This document shows, piece after piece, positions 9,874 to 19,712 of a DNA stretch of 64,000 nucleotides. The stretch covers positions 930,001 to 994,000 of the forward strand of contig CAVUOA010000009.1 in the NCBI GenBank assembly GCA_963742955.1. Reading direction: 5' to 3'. Positions within the stretch are counted from its first letter, which is position 1. Each line of letters opens with the position of its first letter. Under the pieces are notes generated by a model, which did not search any database, was not told the DNA's origin, and was given only the letters and a program-made list of their open reading frames with translations. The position numbers were made by a program, and so were the translations under genes. This DNA is from CAVUOA01 sp963742955 (GTDB taxonomy: Bacteria; Bacteroidota; Ignavibacteria; Tepidaquicellales; OLB5).

Positions 9874-10321
9874 AGTCAACATGCTGCGTTTTCGGCAGAG
9901 TCTCCAGCTAAAGGACTCTGCCGTGTTATTATCCACAGTGTCCTCCTGCCATCAGCCTGTCAAGAGCCAGGCCATTGACTAGCAGGCAGGTCTTCGACGA
10001 GACATTGCGGAAACGGAAATTACGTTGATTTCACTGATTAGCCATTGCAGATAGGGGGGTACCCTATAACCTAAGTTATGAATTTAAACATGTGAAATCA
10101 CCTGACTTAAAGCTAAAAACCGCAAAACAAGTTATGAAATACGCAAATATTTTTCCTCAAAAACAGGCTGAATTTAAAGAATCTTTCTAAATACGGGGAA
10201 ACAAGTTATGAAACATATAAAAAATAGTTTTAATGTTTGCTTTGACAAAGAACGACCACTGATTTCGCTGATAACAGGAAATCCGGCAATTACAAATATA
10301 ACTGATTTTATCAGGGAAGTC

Positions 10322-10478
10322 AATACCGTTATTCTTGTATATGAGGATAGGGATTAAAAGTAAACACGCTAAGGCGCTTAGATTTTTCGTGTGGCGTAAG
10401 TGATATTACATTGGCGCGAGAAAAATGAAGAGCTAAACAGCAGAGTCTCTATCTAAAGAACTCTGCCGTGTTATTATT
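10322..10478 (+). repeat. Direct repeat, copy 1 (partner 10709-10866)
   Basis: Contains TACCGTTATTCTTGTATATG near its start and a 65-base block (10413-10477) that is identical to 10801-10865. The two copies are offset by 387-388 bases. Confidence 0.8.
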
Positions 10479-10708
10479 TCGTGTGGCGTCGGGAATGTTT
10501 CCCGACGCGTTCACAAAGTGAACACAATAACGCTTTTACATGCCTTAAAAATCAATCGAACTTGAATCTGAAAAAAAGTTTTTCAAAAAAATGAAGTTTT
10601 ATGACTAAGAAGGAATTGTGTGGTAATCAATTGAGACAGGTTATAAGGACAACTAATTATTGAACTGCTTCGCAATTCGTGTCGGGAATATTCCCGACAC
10701 CACGTAAA

Positions 10709-10866
10709 AATACCGTTATTCTTGTATATGAGGATAGGGGTTAAATGTAATCACGCAAAGGCGCAGAGGATTTTCGTGTGGCGAAAGGGATATTTAGTGT
10801 GGCGCGAGAAAAATGAAGAGCTAAACAGCAGAGTCTCTATCTAAAGAACTCTGCCGTGTTATTATC
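10709..10866 (+). repeat. Direct repeat, copy 2
   Basis: Partner of 10322-10478. The 65-base block starting GGCGCGAGAAAAATGAAGAG is identical between copies; the left parts differ by several substitutions and a short indel. The insert between the copies holds palindromes built on TCGGGAA/TTCCCGA. Confidence 0.8.
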
Positions 10867-11015
10867 CGCAGTGTCCTTCTGCCAATAGCAGACAGGTCTA
10901 TGAAGAGACACTGCGGAAAAGGAATCGGTAATAACAACCCCAGACTAATCAGTGAATCTGCGGCAAAAGTATTGAGATTGCTTCGTCACTTCGTTCCTCG
11001 CAATGACAGGCTGCC

Positions 11016-12480
11016 TTATTCCTTCACAAAAACTTTTATCTGAAAATTCTCCCAGCTGTACTGGTCAAACACAAGGTATTCAATTAAATCACGCCGGAAT
11101 TTTTTATTCCAGTCATAATATTTATACATGGGTATATCACTGTTTCGGTCTACTTTCTCTGTGGTTGTATATAGCAGCTTTATATCACTGCGTTTTTCCA
11201 GCTTATCAAGTGTAACGGTTTCGGGAACAAACGGCGAACCCTCAAGCTCTCTTGACCAGACAATAATTGCTTTAGGATTTTTATCAAGATTTGACATTGT
11301 AAGCTGCTCAAACGTATGTCCTCCCTCAGCAGGTTCATCCATTGCATTTGCAACCTGGTAAAGGTTTGAAAGCACAACGTAATCTTTATATTTCTCATCG
11401 TGAAGCTTTGCTATGATTCTCCGATTCCTCTTCAATTCTGTATTTATTGTGGTATGGTGTTGCATAAGGTCCAAGAACAAACATAAACCCCAGCAGGATT
11501 ATCATCATTGGTAATCTTACATACCATTTACTGAGTGAATCAAAAAAATATCCCAAGCCCGCAGCAGAAATTATTCCGAACATCGGTCCCACAACAGCAA
11601 CATATCTAAGCTGACCTATACTGCACGAAAGATTTAACCCTTTCAGCGCAAACATGGTTTGTATAAATATCCCGCCGAAAACAATAAGAAATACTAATCC
11701 GTAATCACTGATTTTCTTTTTATAAAATAATAATGCAGTACCCATTATAAAGAACAGGCATTGTACAAATCCGAACAGCTCAGGTGAGTGGTAAAAATAA
11801 TAATACCAATCGATTCCCTCAGTTATTCTCGGCAGGCGCGAGTGCATAGCCATATCATAGAAGAACCGCCACCAATCCTTCTGAATTATCCATGAAACAA
11901 TAAACCAGATAAGTGGTCCAAGTATAAACCACGGGAGTACTTTCCAGTTTTTTCTGAATAAATAAATCAGGAAAAACAAACCTGCAACAAAATAATACTC
12001 GGTTCTGAACATAAATATCAGTGAGGAAAAAATCATCGTCAGAACAGGTTTATCTTTTAAATACAGATAATACGAAAGTACAATCAGAAATGCGGCGGGA
12101 AGCTCTGCAAGCACAGTGTAAGAAATATTAAACAGAACCGGCTGAAAACCTATGACCGGGATAATCCATTCTGCAAAAGGAACATTTTTAAATTTTAATA
12201 TTTTATAAGCAGTAAATATCGTGGCAAGAAATAACAGCGCAGAAAATATCTGCTCTCCCTTTAAGCCGAATTGCGCCGGCAATGTGAACAGCCAGACTCT
12301 TCCGAGCCTGTGCCAGAATCCCAGTGAAGTATAATAAGACGTAAAGAAATGCCTGTTATAATTGAAATGACAGCCGTCATCAATAAAATAAAAGCCGTTT
12401 GAATGGAATATCCAAACCGCCTGTACAACAGCCAGTATAACAAAAAGAATTATTAAACCGTAATTTCTGTTTTTCTTCAC
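11016..12480 (-). CDS. Polytopic membrane protein, GT-C glycosyltransferase-like (frame break)
   Basis: Integral membrane protein of about 487 aa after repair. The N-terminal 361 residues have about nine to ten hydrophobic helices. An acidic pair in the first loop (HSNGFYFIDDGCHFNYNRH) is typical of GT-C / GT39-type lipid-linked sugar transferases, although I cannot assign a substrate. The first frame ends at 11395. One extra base near 11415 separates it from the C-terminal soluble part (RRIIAKLHDEKYKDYVVLSN...), which ends at 11016. The C-terminal domain resembles the non-membrane tail of such proteins (YQVANAMDE, IVWSRELEGS). It has no operon partner: sdhB lies far upstream on the other strand, and asnA diverges from it. 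'Hypothetical membrane protein' is the safe call. Confidence 0.6.
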
Positions 12481-12803
12481 CGGTTAAAACATCTGTTTAA
12501 ATGATTTAAACACAATTTTATTGCAATAAATCTTTATATACAATTGCAAAATATTGATAAGTACCCTGAAAAATATCTATAATTTTAACTTAAAATGTGC
12601 TATTTTTGTTAATATAGTTTTTGAATATTTATGTACATGCTTAACCGAAAATGATTCCCGATTCTCACATCTCAAATATTTATATCTGCAATAAGTTTAA
12701 CTGCGAACAATACAATTCAATTAAAAGTATTCATTCATTTATATTAAATGAAATTACAATAAAGAAAAAACCAATTTCAATAAAAGAAGGAGATTAAAAA
12801 ACT
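12481..12803. other. Divergent intergenic region upstream of asnA
   Basis: AT-rich 323 bases between two divergently transcribed genes, so both promoters should be here. The only element seen clearly is the AAGGAG ribosome site just before the asnA ATG. Confidence 0.4.
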
Positions 12804-13931
12804 ATGGGTGACAAAAAAGCTGACCTTGCGGGTCCCGGAATAAGTACGTATGAAGAAGTTGAGAAGATACTTCCGAGTGATTACAATTCACCTTTAAATA
12901 AAAAAGATACACAGAAAGCGCTTTACGCAGCTAAAGATTATATAGAAAAGAATCTTTGCAAAGAACTGAACTTAATGATGGTTCAGGTTCCGTTAATTGT
13001 TGATAAAGAAAGCGGATTAAACGATAATTTAGACCGTGACGGTTCACGCACCCCGGTTGAATTCCCCTGCGGGCTGGGACTGCCTAAGAGAATCACTGCT
13101 CAGGTTGTTCAGGCTGCTACAAAGTGGAAAAGACCTGCTTTAAAACAATTCGGATGCGATATCGGCGAAGGTATCAATACAGATATGAGAGCGGTAAGAA
13201 AAGATTATTTCTTAGACCACGACCATTCAAGCTATGTTGACCAGTGGGATTGGGAAAAAGTTATAACAGCAGACCAGCGCAACATTGCATTCCTTAAAGA
13301 TACCGTCAGGAAAATATGGAAAGTTTTAACAGGCGCCGAAGATTATGTTCAGGATATGTTTCCGAAGCTGAAAGACCCCCGCTTCCCGAATCTCCCGAAG
13401 GAACTTACATTTATTCATGCAGAAGAATTGCTCGATAAATATCCCGATTTACCGAGGAAACAGCGTGAGACCAGAATACTGCAGGAAGTCCCCGCTGTGT
13501 TTATAGTAGGTATCGGCTCGGTATTAAAAGACGGCTATCCCCATGAAATGCGCGCTGCGGATTATGATGACTGGATTACAGATACATCAAAAGAAACAGG
13601 CAAGCCCACACACGGCTTAAACGGCGATATTCTTGTTTGGAACCACGTAACCAAACGCCGCCACGAGCTTACATCAATGGGAATCCGTGTTACAAAAGAG
13701 ACTCTTGTACAGCAGCTTAAGGCTTCGAATTTGATGGAATATATGGACCTGCCGTATCACAAATCAATTTTGAATGATGAAATTCCGTTAAGCATCGGCG
13801 GCGGAATAGGACAGGCGCGCACACAGATGTTATTGTTAAGAAAAGCTCACTTAGGCGAAGTAACCGTAACCGTATGGCCGAAACAGTTGAAAGATATCTG
13901 CTCAAAGAAGAATATTCATGTGTTAGAATAA
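12804..13931 (+). CDS. asnA: Aspartate--ammonia ligase (asparagine synthetase A)
   Basis: Makes asparagine from aspartate and ammonia with ATP, in the cytoplasm. The 375-residue protein is somewhat longer than the classic enzyme of about 330 residues, and belongs to the class II aminoacyl-tRNA-synthetase fold. Family landmarks are VQVPLIVDKESGLNDNLD, GSRTPVEFPCGLGLPKRI, DHSSYVDQWDWEKVI and the C-terminal class II motif 3-like block LSIGGGIGQARTQMLLL. The start is supported by AAGGAG seven bases upstream. It is monocistronic: a perfect hairpin terminator follows within 30 bases and the next gene is convergent. Confidence 0.95.
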   Translation: MGDKKADLAGPGISTYEEVEKILPSDYNSPLNKKDTQKALYAAKDYIEKNLCKELNLMMVQVPLIVDKESGLNDNLDRDGSRTPVEFPCGLGLPKRITAQVVQAATKWKRPALKQFGCDIGEGINTDMRAVRKDYFLDHDHSSYVDQWDWEKVITADQRNIAFLKDTVRKIWKVLTGAEDYVQDMFPKLKDPRFPNLPKELTFIHAEELLDKYPDLPRKQRETRILQEVPAVFIVGIGSVLKDGYPHEMRAADYDDWITDTSKETGKPTHGLNGDILVWNHVTKRRHELTSMGIRVTKETLVQQLKASNLMEYMDLPYHKSILNDEIPLSIGGGIGQARTQMLLLRKAHLGEVTVTVWPKQLKDICSKKNIHVLE

Positions 13932-13952
13932 ACCGGTATTAATGAAAAAAGT

Positions 13953-13983
13953 AAGGGGAGAATTTAAATTCTCCCCTTTTTTG
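13953..13983 (+). terminator. Bidirectional terminator between asnA and lipoprotein gene
   Basis: A perfect 26-base palindrome (13953-13978, arms AAGGGGAGAATTT / AAATTCTCCCCTT) is flanked by T-runs on the right and A-runs on the left. It can therefore serve both the plus-strand asnA and the convergent minus-strand gene. Confidence 0.9.
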
Positions 13984-14004
13984 TTTTATCAATGTTATAA
14001 AAAT

Positions 14005-14568
14005 TTACTTTTCGCCTTTTTTCTTCCACAAATCAAGCAGGCTCATTGTATTTTTTGCCGGCTGTGTAACTGTTGTTTTAAATTCAAACGATTTTTCTCC
14101 GCCGTCCCAGAATATTACGGGCATATCCTGTCCGCCGTAGGTTCCGTTGGATGAAAAATACTGCTCACCCCCCAGCATGCTAAGCGACGAAGAAAGATAG
14201 TAACACCACGGTCCTTTATCTTTATATTTGTAGAATTTGAATTTGGTAACATCATCAAACTGGAATTTGACTTCACCGCACAGCTGGTTATCTTCTTCGA
14301 AGAGCCTCTTCTGAATATTTTTTGCTGTAGGATAATCCTGCTGAAGCTTATCACCCTTCAGGTATGAATCAATCAAATCCTGATAATCGTTTTCGGGCAC
14401 ACCGGCTGAATCTTTGCTGTCAGTCATTATATTAACATATTTTATAACAGCCTCTCCGGAACCGTCTTTTTTAACCTTAAATGAATATTCTTTTGTTTCA
14501 ACAGTCAGGCATCCCTGGAAATAAAACGCTATTACAGCCAATAAAAAAATCGGAAATATTTTTCTCAT
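14005..14568 (-). CDS. Putative lipoprotein of unknown function
   Basis: A 187-aa exported protein. The N-terminus MRKIFPIFLLAVIAFYFQGC is a lipoprotein signal peptide with a lipobox ending at Cys20, so the mature protein should be lipid-anchored facing the periplasm. The rest has no motif I recognise. An early segment YSFKVKKDGSGEAVIKYVNI suggests a beta-rich fold. It lies directly downstream of the acyl-CoA dehydrogenase (11 bases apart, same strand), so co-transcription is likely, ending at the shared terminator at 13953. Confidence 0.7.
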   Translation of the reverse strand: MRKIFPIFLLAVIAFYFQGCLTVETKEYSFKVKKDGSGEAVIKYVNIMTDSKDSAGVPENDYQDLIDSYLKGDKLQQDYPTAKNIQKRLFEEDNQLCGEVKFQFDDVTKFKFYKYKDKGPWCYYLSSSLSMLGGEQYFSSNGTYGGQDMPVIFWDGGEKSFEFKTTVTQPAKNTMSLLDLWKKKGEK

Positions 14569-14579
14569 CTTGCTTAAAT

Positions 14580-15729
14580 TTAATTTTTTAAAACACCGTT
14601 ATGTTTCAGCACTTCTCTTGCAATAATACCCTTTTGAATCTCGTTTGTTCCTTCGAATATCCTGTTAATCCTGGAATCCCTGTAAAAGCGCTCTACCGGA
14701 TATTCTCTTGAGTAGCCGATACCACCGTGTATCTGGACTGCGTAGTCAACAATTTTGTCAAGCCCTTCAGAACAAATCAGTTTAACCATAGCTGAGTGCA
14801 TGCTGATATTTTTCTTCAGGTCGTAATCAACAGCTGTGCGGTATATTACAGATTCCATTCCGTAAATTATAAGCGCCATATCGGAGAGCATAAACTGTAT
14901 TGCCTGGAAGTTGCTGATAGCCTGGTCAAACTGGACTCGCTCTTTGGCGTACCTGGTTGACATTTCCAGCAGTTCTTTTGAAGCTCCAAGGCAAGCTGCG
15001 CCAAGTCCCAATCTTCCCGCATCAAGCGTTTTCATTGCAATAAGGAATCCTCTTCCCTCCTGCCCGATGAGGTTTTCTTTTGGAATCTTAACGTTATCGA
15101 AACGAAATAGGATTTGTTGTGCTTCCGCGGATTCCCATCTTTTTTTCAGCAGGTCCTGAATGAAAACCGGGATATTTGGTTTCAACCACAAATGCGCTGA
15201 TTCCTCTTTCTGTTCTTGCAAACACAGAAACTATATCTGCAATTCCTCCGTTTGTAATCCAAAGCTTCTCTCCGTTTAGAATCCAGTTATCGCCATCGAG
15301 CTTTGCTGTTGTTCTGAGATTAAATGAGTCTGACCCTGCCTGAACTTCTGTCAAACAAAATGCGCCAATCATTTTACCTTCAGCAAGAGGAACCACGTAT
15401 TTTTGCTTTAATTCTTCGTTACCCCCTATAAATATCGCATTTGTGCCTATTGACTGGTGTGCTCCAATAAACGTTGCGGTGGATAAACAGGCGCGGGCAA
15501 TTTCTTCCTGCACTATGCAGTAACCAACTTCTCCAAAGCCGCCGCCGCCATACTCAACCGGAAATGAAGCGCCGAGGAGCCCCAGTTCACCTAATTTTTT
15601 TATTGTTTCAGGAGGAATTTTTTCGTCTGCGTCGATTTTTGATGCTATTGGTTTAAGTTCGTTTGTCGCAAAGTCACGAACCATGTCGCGGAGCATATTC
15701 TGCTCTTCTGTAAAAGAAAATTCAAACAT
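14580..15729 (-). CDS. Acyl-CoA dehydrogenase (frame break)
   Basis: FAD-dependent oxidation of acyl-CoA to 2-enoyl-CoA, by family membership. The N-terminal frame (15729 down to 15094) has FTEEQNMLRDMVRDF and the FAD-binding signature CLTEVQAGSDSFNL. The C-terminal frame has QIHGGIGYSREYPVERFYRD and the catalytic-Glu region FEGTNEIQKGI. The two are joined by removing one base from the AAA at 15100-15102, giving GIRGSTTNPISFDNVKIPKE. The repaired length is about 382 aa, typical for short/medium-chain members. The break lies in a three-base homopolymer, like others in the window. The chain-length preference cannot be read. An SDR/enoyl-reductase-like gene is upstream on the same strand. Confidence 0.9.
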
Positions 15730-15828
15730 GTCTAAAATGGTTTAGTTTCAAACGATTGTTAATTATAAGACTTTTAAGTAAGGAGTGTCCGTTACCTGTA
15801 AAAGAAATGTATTCAGAAACCGGATAAA

Positions 15829-16650
15829 TTATTCAATATCGTGTGAAGCCTTATCGCCGGTGAAATTAATTACATCTTCACCGCCGTCGACACCAAGCAC
15901 ATTTCCGGAAATCCAATCTGCATTTTCGGTACAGAGCATTGCAATAGCTTTTGCAACATCTTCCGGAGTTGTAAGCCTGCCCCGGGGATTTTTCAGCTTT
16001 GTTGAATCGATCATCTTTCTTGAACCGGGAATCTTCCTTAGAGCAGGTGTATCCGTTACGCCTGCTTTAATTGCGTTTGCCGTAATACTTAGTGAAGCCA
16101 GCTCAAATGATAACTGTCTTATATGAGCTTCAAGAGCAGCTTTAGCTGCCGATACTGCACCGTAATAAGGTATAACCGAATTAGAGCCTGCGCTTGTGAG
16201 AGCAAAAATTCTGCCTCCATGCCCGAATATGTTTCTGAATACTAAACCCTGCGCCCAGTATACCAGTGAATTCGCCATTACATCAAGTGTCATTTCCATC
16301 TGCGCCTGTGATATACAGTCTTCCTGCGATTTAGCAATAAAAGATTTAAGCGTGCCAAATGCAAGAGAGTGAATAAGAACTTTAACCATTCCTTTATCAT
16401 GCACCTGAAGCCGTTCCTGTATCTCATCCAAAACTTCGTTTCGTTTAATGGAATCTGCTGCGTTTATATTGAAAAATACAGCTTCCTGCCTGGTATGTTC
16501 AATCTTTTTTATCAGCGCAGTTACATTAGGCATAGTTACCTGTCTATCCAGATGAATGCCGAAAATGCTGTAACCCGCCCTGGCAAGCTCAAGAGCACAC
16601 GCTCCGCCGAATCCGCTTGACGCACCGAGTATGAGAGCCCATGGTTTCAT
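15829..16650 (-). CDS. SDR-family enoyl-ACP reductase-like oxidoreductase
   Basis: NAD(P)H-dependent short-chain dehydrogenase/reductase of 273 aa. The Rossmann start ALILGASSGFGGACALELAR has the glycine motif. The active site is PYYGAVSAAKAALEAH: Tyr and Lys are six residues apart (Y-x6-K), the spacing of enoyl-ACP reductases (FabI/FabL) rather than the classic YxxxK. The C-terminal region RGRLTTPEDVAKAIAMLC and WISGNVLGVDGGED is typical. It is probably a fatty acid biosynthesis enzyme or a related enoyl reductase. It lies about 100 bases upstream of the acyl-CoA dehydrogenase on the same strand and may share its transcript. Confidence 0.8.
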   Translation of the reverse strand: MKPWALILGASSGFGGACALELARAGYSIFGIHLDRQVTMPNVTALIKKIEHTRQEAVFFNINAADSIKRNEVLDEIQERLQVHDKGMVKVLIHSLAFGTLKSFIAKSQEDCISQAQMEMTLDVMANSLVYWAQGLVFRNIFGHGGRIFALTSAGSNSVIPYYGAVSAAKAALEAHIRQLSFELASLSITANAIKAGVTDTPALRKIPGSRKMIDSTKLKNPRGRLTTPEDVAKAIAMLCTENADWISGNVLGVDGGEDVINFTGDKASHDIE

Positions 16651-16790
16651 AAAATAATTTTAAATTTATAATTAACAGAAAATATAGCTTATTATATGAA
16701 TTTATTCAATCCAGAGAGAAATATTAGAGTTAATAACCGGAAATTTGATTTACTGTTGTTAATGCATAAACCGCCGCTTTTCTATAATAA

Positions 16791-16826
16791 AAAACCCCTG
16801 CTCTGTGACAGGCAGAGCAGGGGGAC
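16791..16826 (-). terminator. Terminator downstream of LamG protein 1
   Basis: Arms CCCCTGCTCTG / CAGAGCAGGGG around a short loop at 16795-16824, with a run of A on the plus strand to the left (U-tract on the minus transcript). It lies about 100 bases past the end of the T9SS gene. Confidence 0.8.
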
Positions 16827-16922
16827 TGCAATTGCTTACTCTTTTGCAGGAGCAAGCGTTCAACAAAGGAGAGAAATACAATATGTTGTCTGGAAAAATC
16901 TTCTCCTTATACTCCGGAACAT

Positions 16923-19289
16923 TTATTTAACAAGAACCATCTTCTTAACCTGCACGAAGTCCCCGGCTTCTATTCTGTAGAAATATGTGCCGGATGCAAA
17001 GTTTGAAGCATCGAAACTTAGTTCATATTGTCCGGGGTTCTTAAATTCATTAACTAATGTTTTAACTTCTCTGCCAAGTATGTCATAAACTACAAGTTTA
17101 ACCTGGTTTGCCTGCGGTATATCAAACTTAATACTTGTTACAGGGTTAAACGGGTTGGGATAATTTTGATAAAGTGAATAGACCTTGGGAATATTATTAG
17201 AAACAGGCTCAATATTAGTAATACCGTTATTAAACCTCAATCCCCAGCCTATTAAATCACCTGTATCGCCGGCTGCACCATCGTGAACTTCCAGTATCCA
17301 GTTGCCCTGTACATTTGTTCCTCCGAAATTTCCCATTGAGGCTTCCGGACCTGCTACATTAGAAAAAGGCGGATAAAATCCGGCTGTAGTAACGGGAGTT
17401 GAACCGTCACCAAAGAAGGTAAGCAAGTCTTCACCGGTTCCACCATTACCGCTTGAGAGGTCTCTGGTCTGTCCGTTAGGAGCTTTAAGTGTAATGCTTA
17501 AGTCTCCGCAAAAAGTATGACGTATAGCCATAAATACATTGATTGAAGTTAATGCTGCACTTCCGTTAACATGAATTGTATCGAAAACGCTGGTGTTATC
17601 TGCTATGTGTTTATTTGCTGGAACCCTGACAACATAAGCAGACGGAAAAGGATAAGGACCCGCGCTGAGCAGCTGGTTTACAACTGTTGCATGAGCAATA
17701 AATGAATTTGAAAGCGCGCCTGTAGATGTTTCATTTCTGAACCCGCTGATATAGCAATTGTTAGTACCGCCAGTGTTGAAAGAACCGTCGATACCGGTTG
17801 TTGTTCCTCTGTTTAACAGATTTCCGTCAAAATTCCATACAGCGAGCAGATTTGAATTCGGAAGAAGTGTTCTGCCTGACGCAAACATGTTAGCCCTAAT
17901 CTGGTCTTCGGTCATTGCCGGCTGCCAGTACCTGACTTCATCAAGATAACCGTTAAAGTTATTTGCAGTTCCGCCATGCCATCCGCCAATTCTCAATGTT
18001 CCCGAAAGAGAAGTCCATGTAGCGGCAAGAGTAACGGGTGAGCCGCTTTGGTGTCCATTCACGTAGAAAGTCACGGTAAAGTTTCCTCCGCTGGACGTCC
18101 ACTTAGCGGCAACATGTGTCCATTTGTTCAAAGGAATAACAACACCATCTGAATTCTGAAATTGAGCGTTACCAATATCAACAACCTGTTTGTTTCCTAT
18201 ACTCTGCCTTACTCCCCAGAAGAAATCAAAGCCCGTTGTACCTCTTGAAATTATCATGTGAGTTGTAGTTTGACCCGTAGGATAAACCCAGGCTTCAACA
18301 GTTCCGTCAGCGTTTTGATTAAAAGCTGAATTATCCGGCACGGTTACGTAATCATTTGCCCCGAATGAACAACGAAGCGCAAAATTATAGGGCATTGGCT
18401 GCGGTGCGAATGATGAATATACACACCCGCAGCTTCTAAGATAGCCGGTATGACCGCCGATATCATCGGGTATTACTGTTCCGCCTACGTTAAAGTTCCA
18501 TGAATCATTTAACCCGGCATAGTGAGAGCTGCTGGTTAAGGCACTGCCTGTATTTGCACCAGTGCCGTCACCTAAACCGACAAAACGGTTATCTCTGATT
18601 TCAGTTGCGGTTCTCAGGTCGGTCCAATACCTTACTTCATCAATACTACCTAAGAAATTTGTACCAGAAAATGCCCTGCTTTTACCTACCGTAAGAGAAT
18701 CACTCGTGATGTTCCAGGAACCTGTGTTAGGAGAAGTAGAGCCGCTTAAAGCACCGTTTATATAGAAAGAAACTGTATAAGAGCCGGCGCCTCCGTTCCA
18801 TGTACATGCAACATGGGTCCAGGTATTGAGCGGGATAGCACTTCCGCTAGTATTGATACTGACACCGTTTCCGAATCTAATAAACAGCTTATTACCGGAT
18901 GAAGAGGAAATTCCAAAAAGGAAGCCAACATTTGTCGCATCACCTTTTGAAATGATAACAGGGGTACTTGTTAAAGTAGTAGGATAAATCCATGCCTCAA
19001 CACTGCCGTCAACGTTTTCATTGTTTGGATTCGATACAGCCATATATCCGCCGGTTGTACCAAGCGAGAGGGACGCATTAAAATTAAATGCACCGTATTC
19101 GTCTCTCTGCAGTTCCTGCTGATTCGAGGGCATGTCCTGCTGCTGATGCATCTCAATTTTGTCAGAATTTTTCGGTGTTACCTGAGGCCCCGGAACATCG
19201 GGACTCATGTTTTGAGAAAACGATTTGGAAAAAGTAAATGTTAAGAATAACAATGCAACGATTGTTAATCTCAATTGAAGTGATTTCAT
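16923..19289 (-). CDS. LamG/P-domain secreted protein with T9SS sorting domain, paralogue 1
   Basis: Cell-surface or secreted protein of 788 aa. Start chosen at 19289, where AAAGGAGGAAAT precedes the ATG and a signal peptide follows (MKSLQLRLTIVALLFLTFTF). The longer open frame upstream lacks a ribosome site. Two LamG/concanavalin-like jelly-roll domains are visible (about 75-260 and 300-490; for example VEAWIYPTTLTSTPVIISKG, WTHVACTWNGGAGSYTVSFY, LDEVRYWQPAMTEDQI). A P-homology-like domain covers about 560-690 (HTFCGDLSITLKAPNGQTRD, GNWILEVHDGAAGDTG). The T9SS domain is at the C-terminus (YPNPFNPVTSIKFD to KKMVLVK). It is closely related to 21566-23932, which has exactly the same length. Polysaccharide or protein binding is possible but not shown. 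Confidence 0.88.
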   Translation of the reverse strand: MKSLQLRLTIVALLFLTFTFSKSFSQNMSPDVPGPQVTPKNSDKIEMHQQQDMPSNQQELQRDEYGAFNFNASLSLGTTGGYMAVSNPNNENVDGSVEAWIYPTTLTSTPVIISKGDATNVGFLFGISSSSGNKLFIRFGNGVSINTSGSAIPLNTWTHVACTWNGGAGSYTVSFYINGALSGSTSPNTGSWNITSDSLTVGKSRAFSGTNFLGSIDEVRYWTDLRTATEIRDNRFVGLGDGTGANTGSALTSSSHYAGLNDSWNFNVGGTVIPDDIGGHTGYLRSCGCVYSSFAPQPMPYNFALRCSFGANDYVTVPDNSAFNQNADGTVEAWVYPTGQTTTHMIISRGTTGFDFFWGVRQSIGNKQVVDIGNAQFQNSDGVVIPLNKWTHVAAKWTSSGGNFTVTFYVNGHQSGSPVTLAATWTSLSGTLRIGGWHGGTANNFNGYLDEVRYWQPAMTEDQIRANMFASGRTLLPNSNLLAVWNFDGNLLNRGTTTGIDGSFNTGGTNNCYISGFRNETSTGALSNSFIAHATVVNQLLSAGPYPFPSAYVVRVPANKHIADNTSVFDTIHVNGSAALTSINVFMAIRHTFCGDLSITLKAPNGQTRDLSSGNGGTGEDLLTFFGDGSTPVTTAGFYPPFSNVAGPEASMGNFGGTNVQGNWILEVHDGAAGDTGDLIGWGLRFNNGITNIEPVSNNIPKVYSLYQNYPNPFNPVTSIKFDIPQANQVKLVVYDILGREVKTLVNEFKNPGQYELSFDASNFASGTYFYRIEAGDFVQVKKMVLVK

Positions 19290-19712
19290 ATTTCCTCCTT
19301 TAGTTATTAAATAAATAGAATTAAAAATCTTAACATAATTAAAAGCTGCGGGCTGCAATAAAAATAATAAAGCCCGGGCTACAACAAATAGTATCTCTTA
19401 AAAAACCGAATACCTGTTGATTAATCTTGATTTTTTACAGTCTAAAAGATATTAATACGATTTCAATAAAATGTTACTAATCTTCGCGTGCTGAATTATT
19501 TCAGCATCTCAACACCATAAATGGTATTGTTCATTACATTTTGTTTAAGCAGTTCTGTGTTAGTAGTAAACGGAATGGCTCCCGTCTATTAAAATCTAAT
19601 AATTAATTTTTGCAAAATCAATAGTCGGACTAAAAAATACTTATTTTAATTTTATAAAACGAAAGCCCTGTTTTTACAGGGCTTTAAATAAAATAATCTA
19701 AATTAAATTGAG
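19290..19712. other. Gap between LamG protein 1 and BNR-type protein
   Basis: 423 AT-rich bases without a credible frame. The right end holds a hairpin (19662-19685) that serves the next minus-strand gene; the left end should carry the promoter of LamG protein 1. Confidence 0.4.
19662..19685 (-). terminator. Hairpin terminator downstream of BNR-type T9SS protein
   Basis: Stem AAAGCCCTG/CAGGGCTTT around TTTTTA, 28 bases past the stop of 19713-21428 on the minus strand. The U-tract on that strand is broken (TTTCGTTTT), so efficiency is uncertain. Confidence 0.6.

Larger units (their letters stand above)
9814..11015. other. 1.2-kb repeat-rich non-coding region with ORF remnants
   Basis: No intact gene is recognised. 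The stretch holds a 52-base dispersed repeat (9822-9873) and a CGGCAGAGTC/GACTCTGCCG hairpin near 9892-9922. It also has two copies of a segment of about 155 bases (10322-10478 and 10709-10866) and perfect or near-perfect palindromes at 10486-10508 and 10679-10700. A decayed frame near 10065-10190 reads KSPDLKLKTAKQVMKYANIF. A 49-codon frame at 10208-10357 (MKHIKNSFNVCFDK...) is of unknown origin. Both look like gene remnants. Confidence 0.6.

Noticed and set aside
10208..10357. 49-codon frame in the repeat region
   Set aside because: It ends within a duplicated repeat and shows no family features; treated as a remnant.
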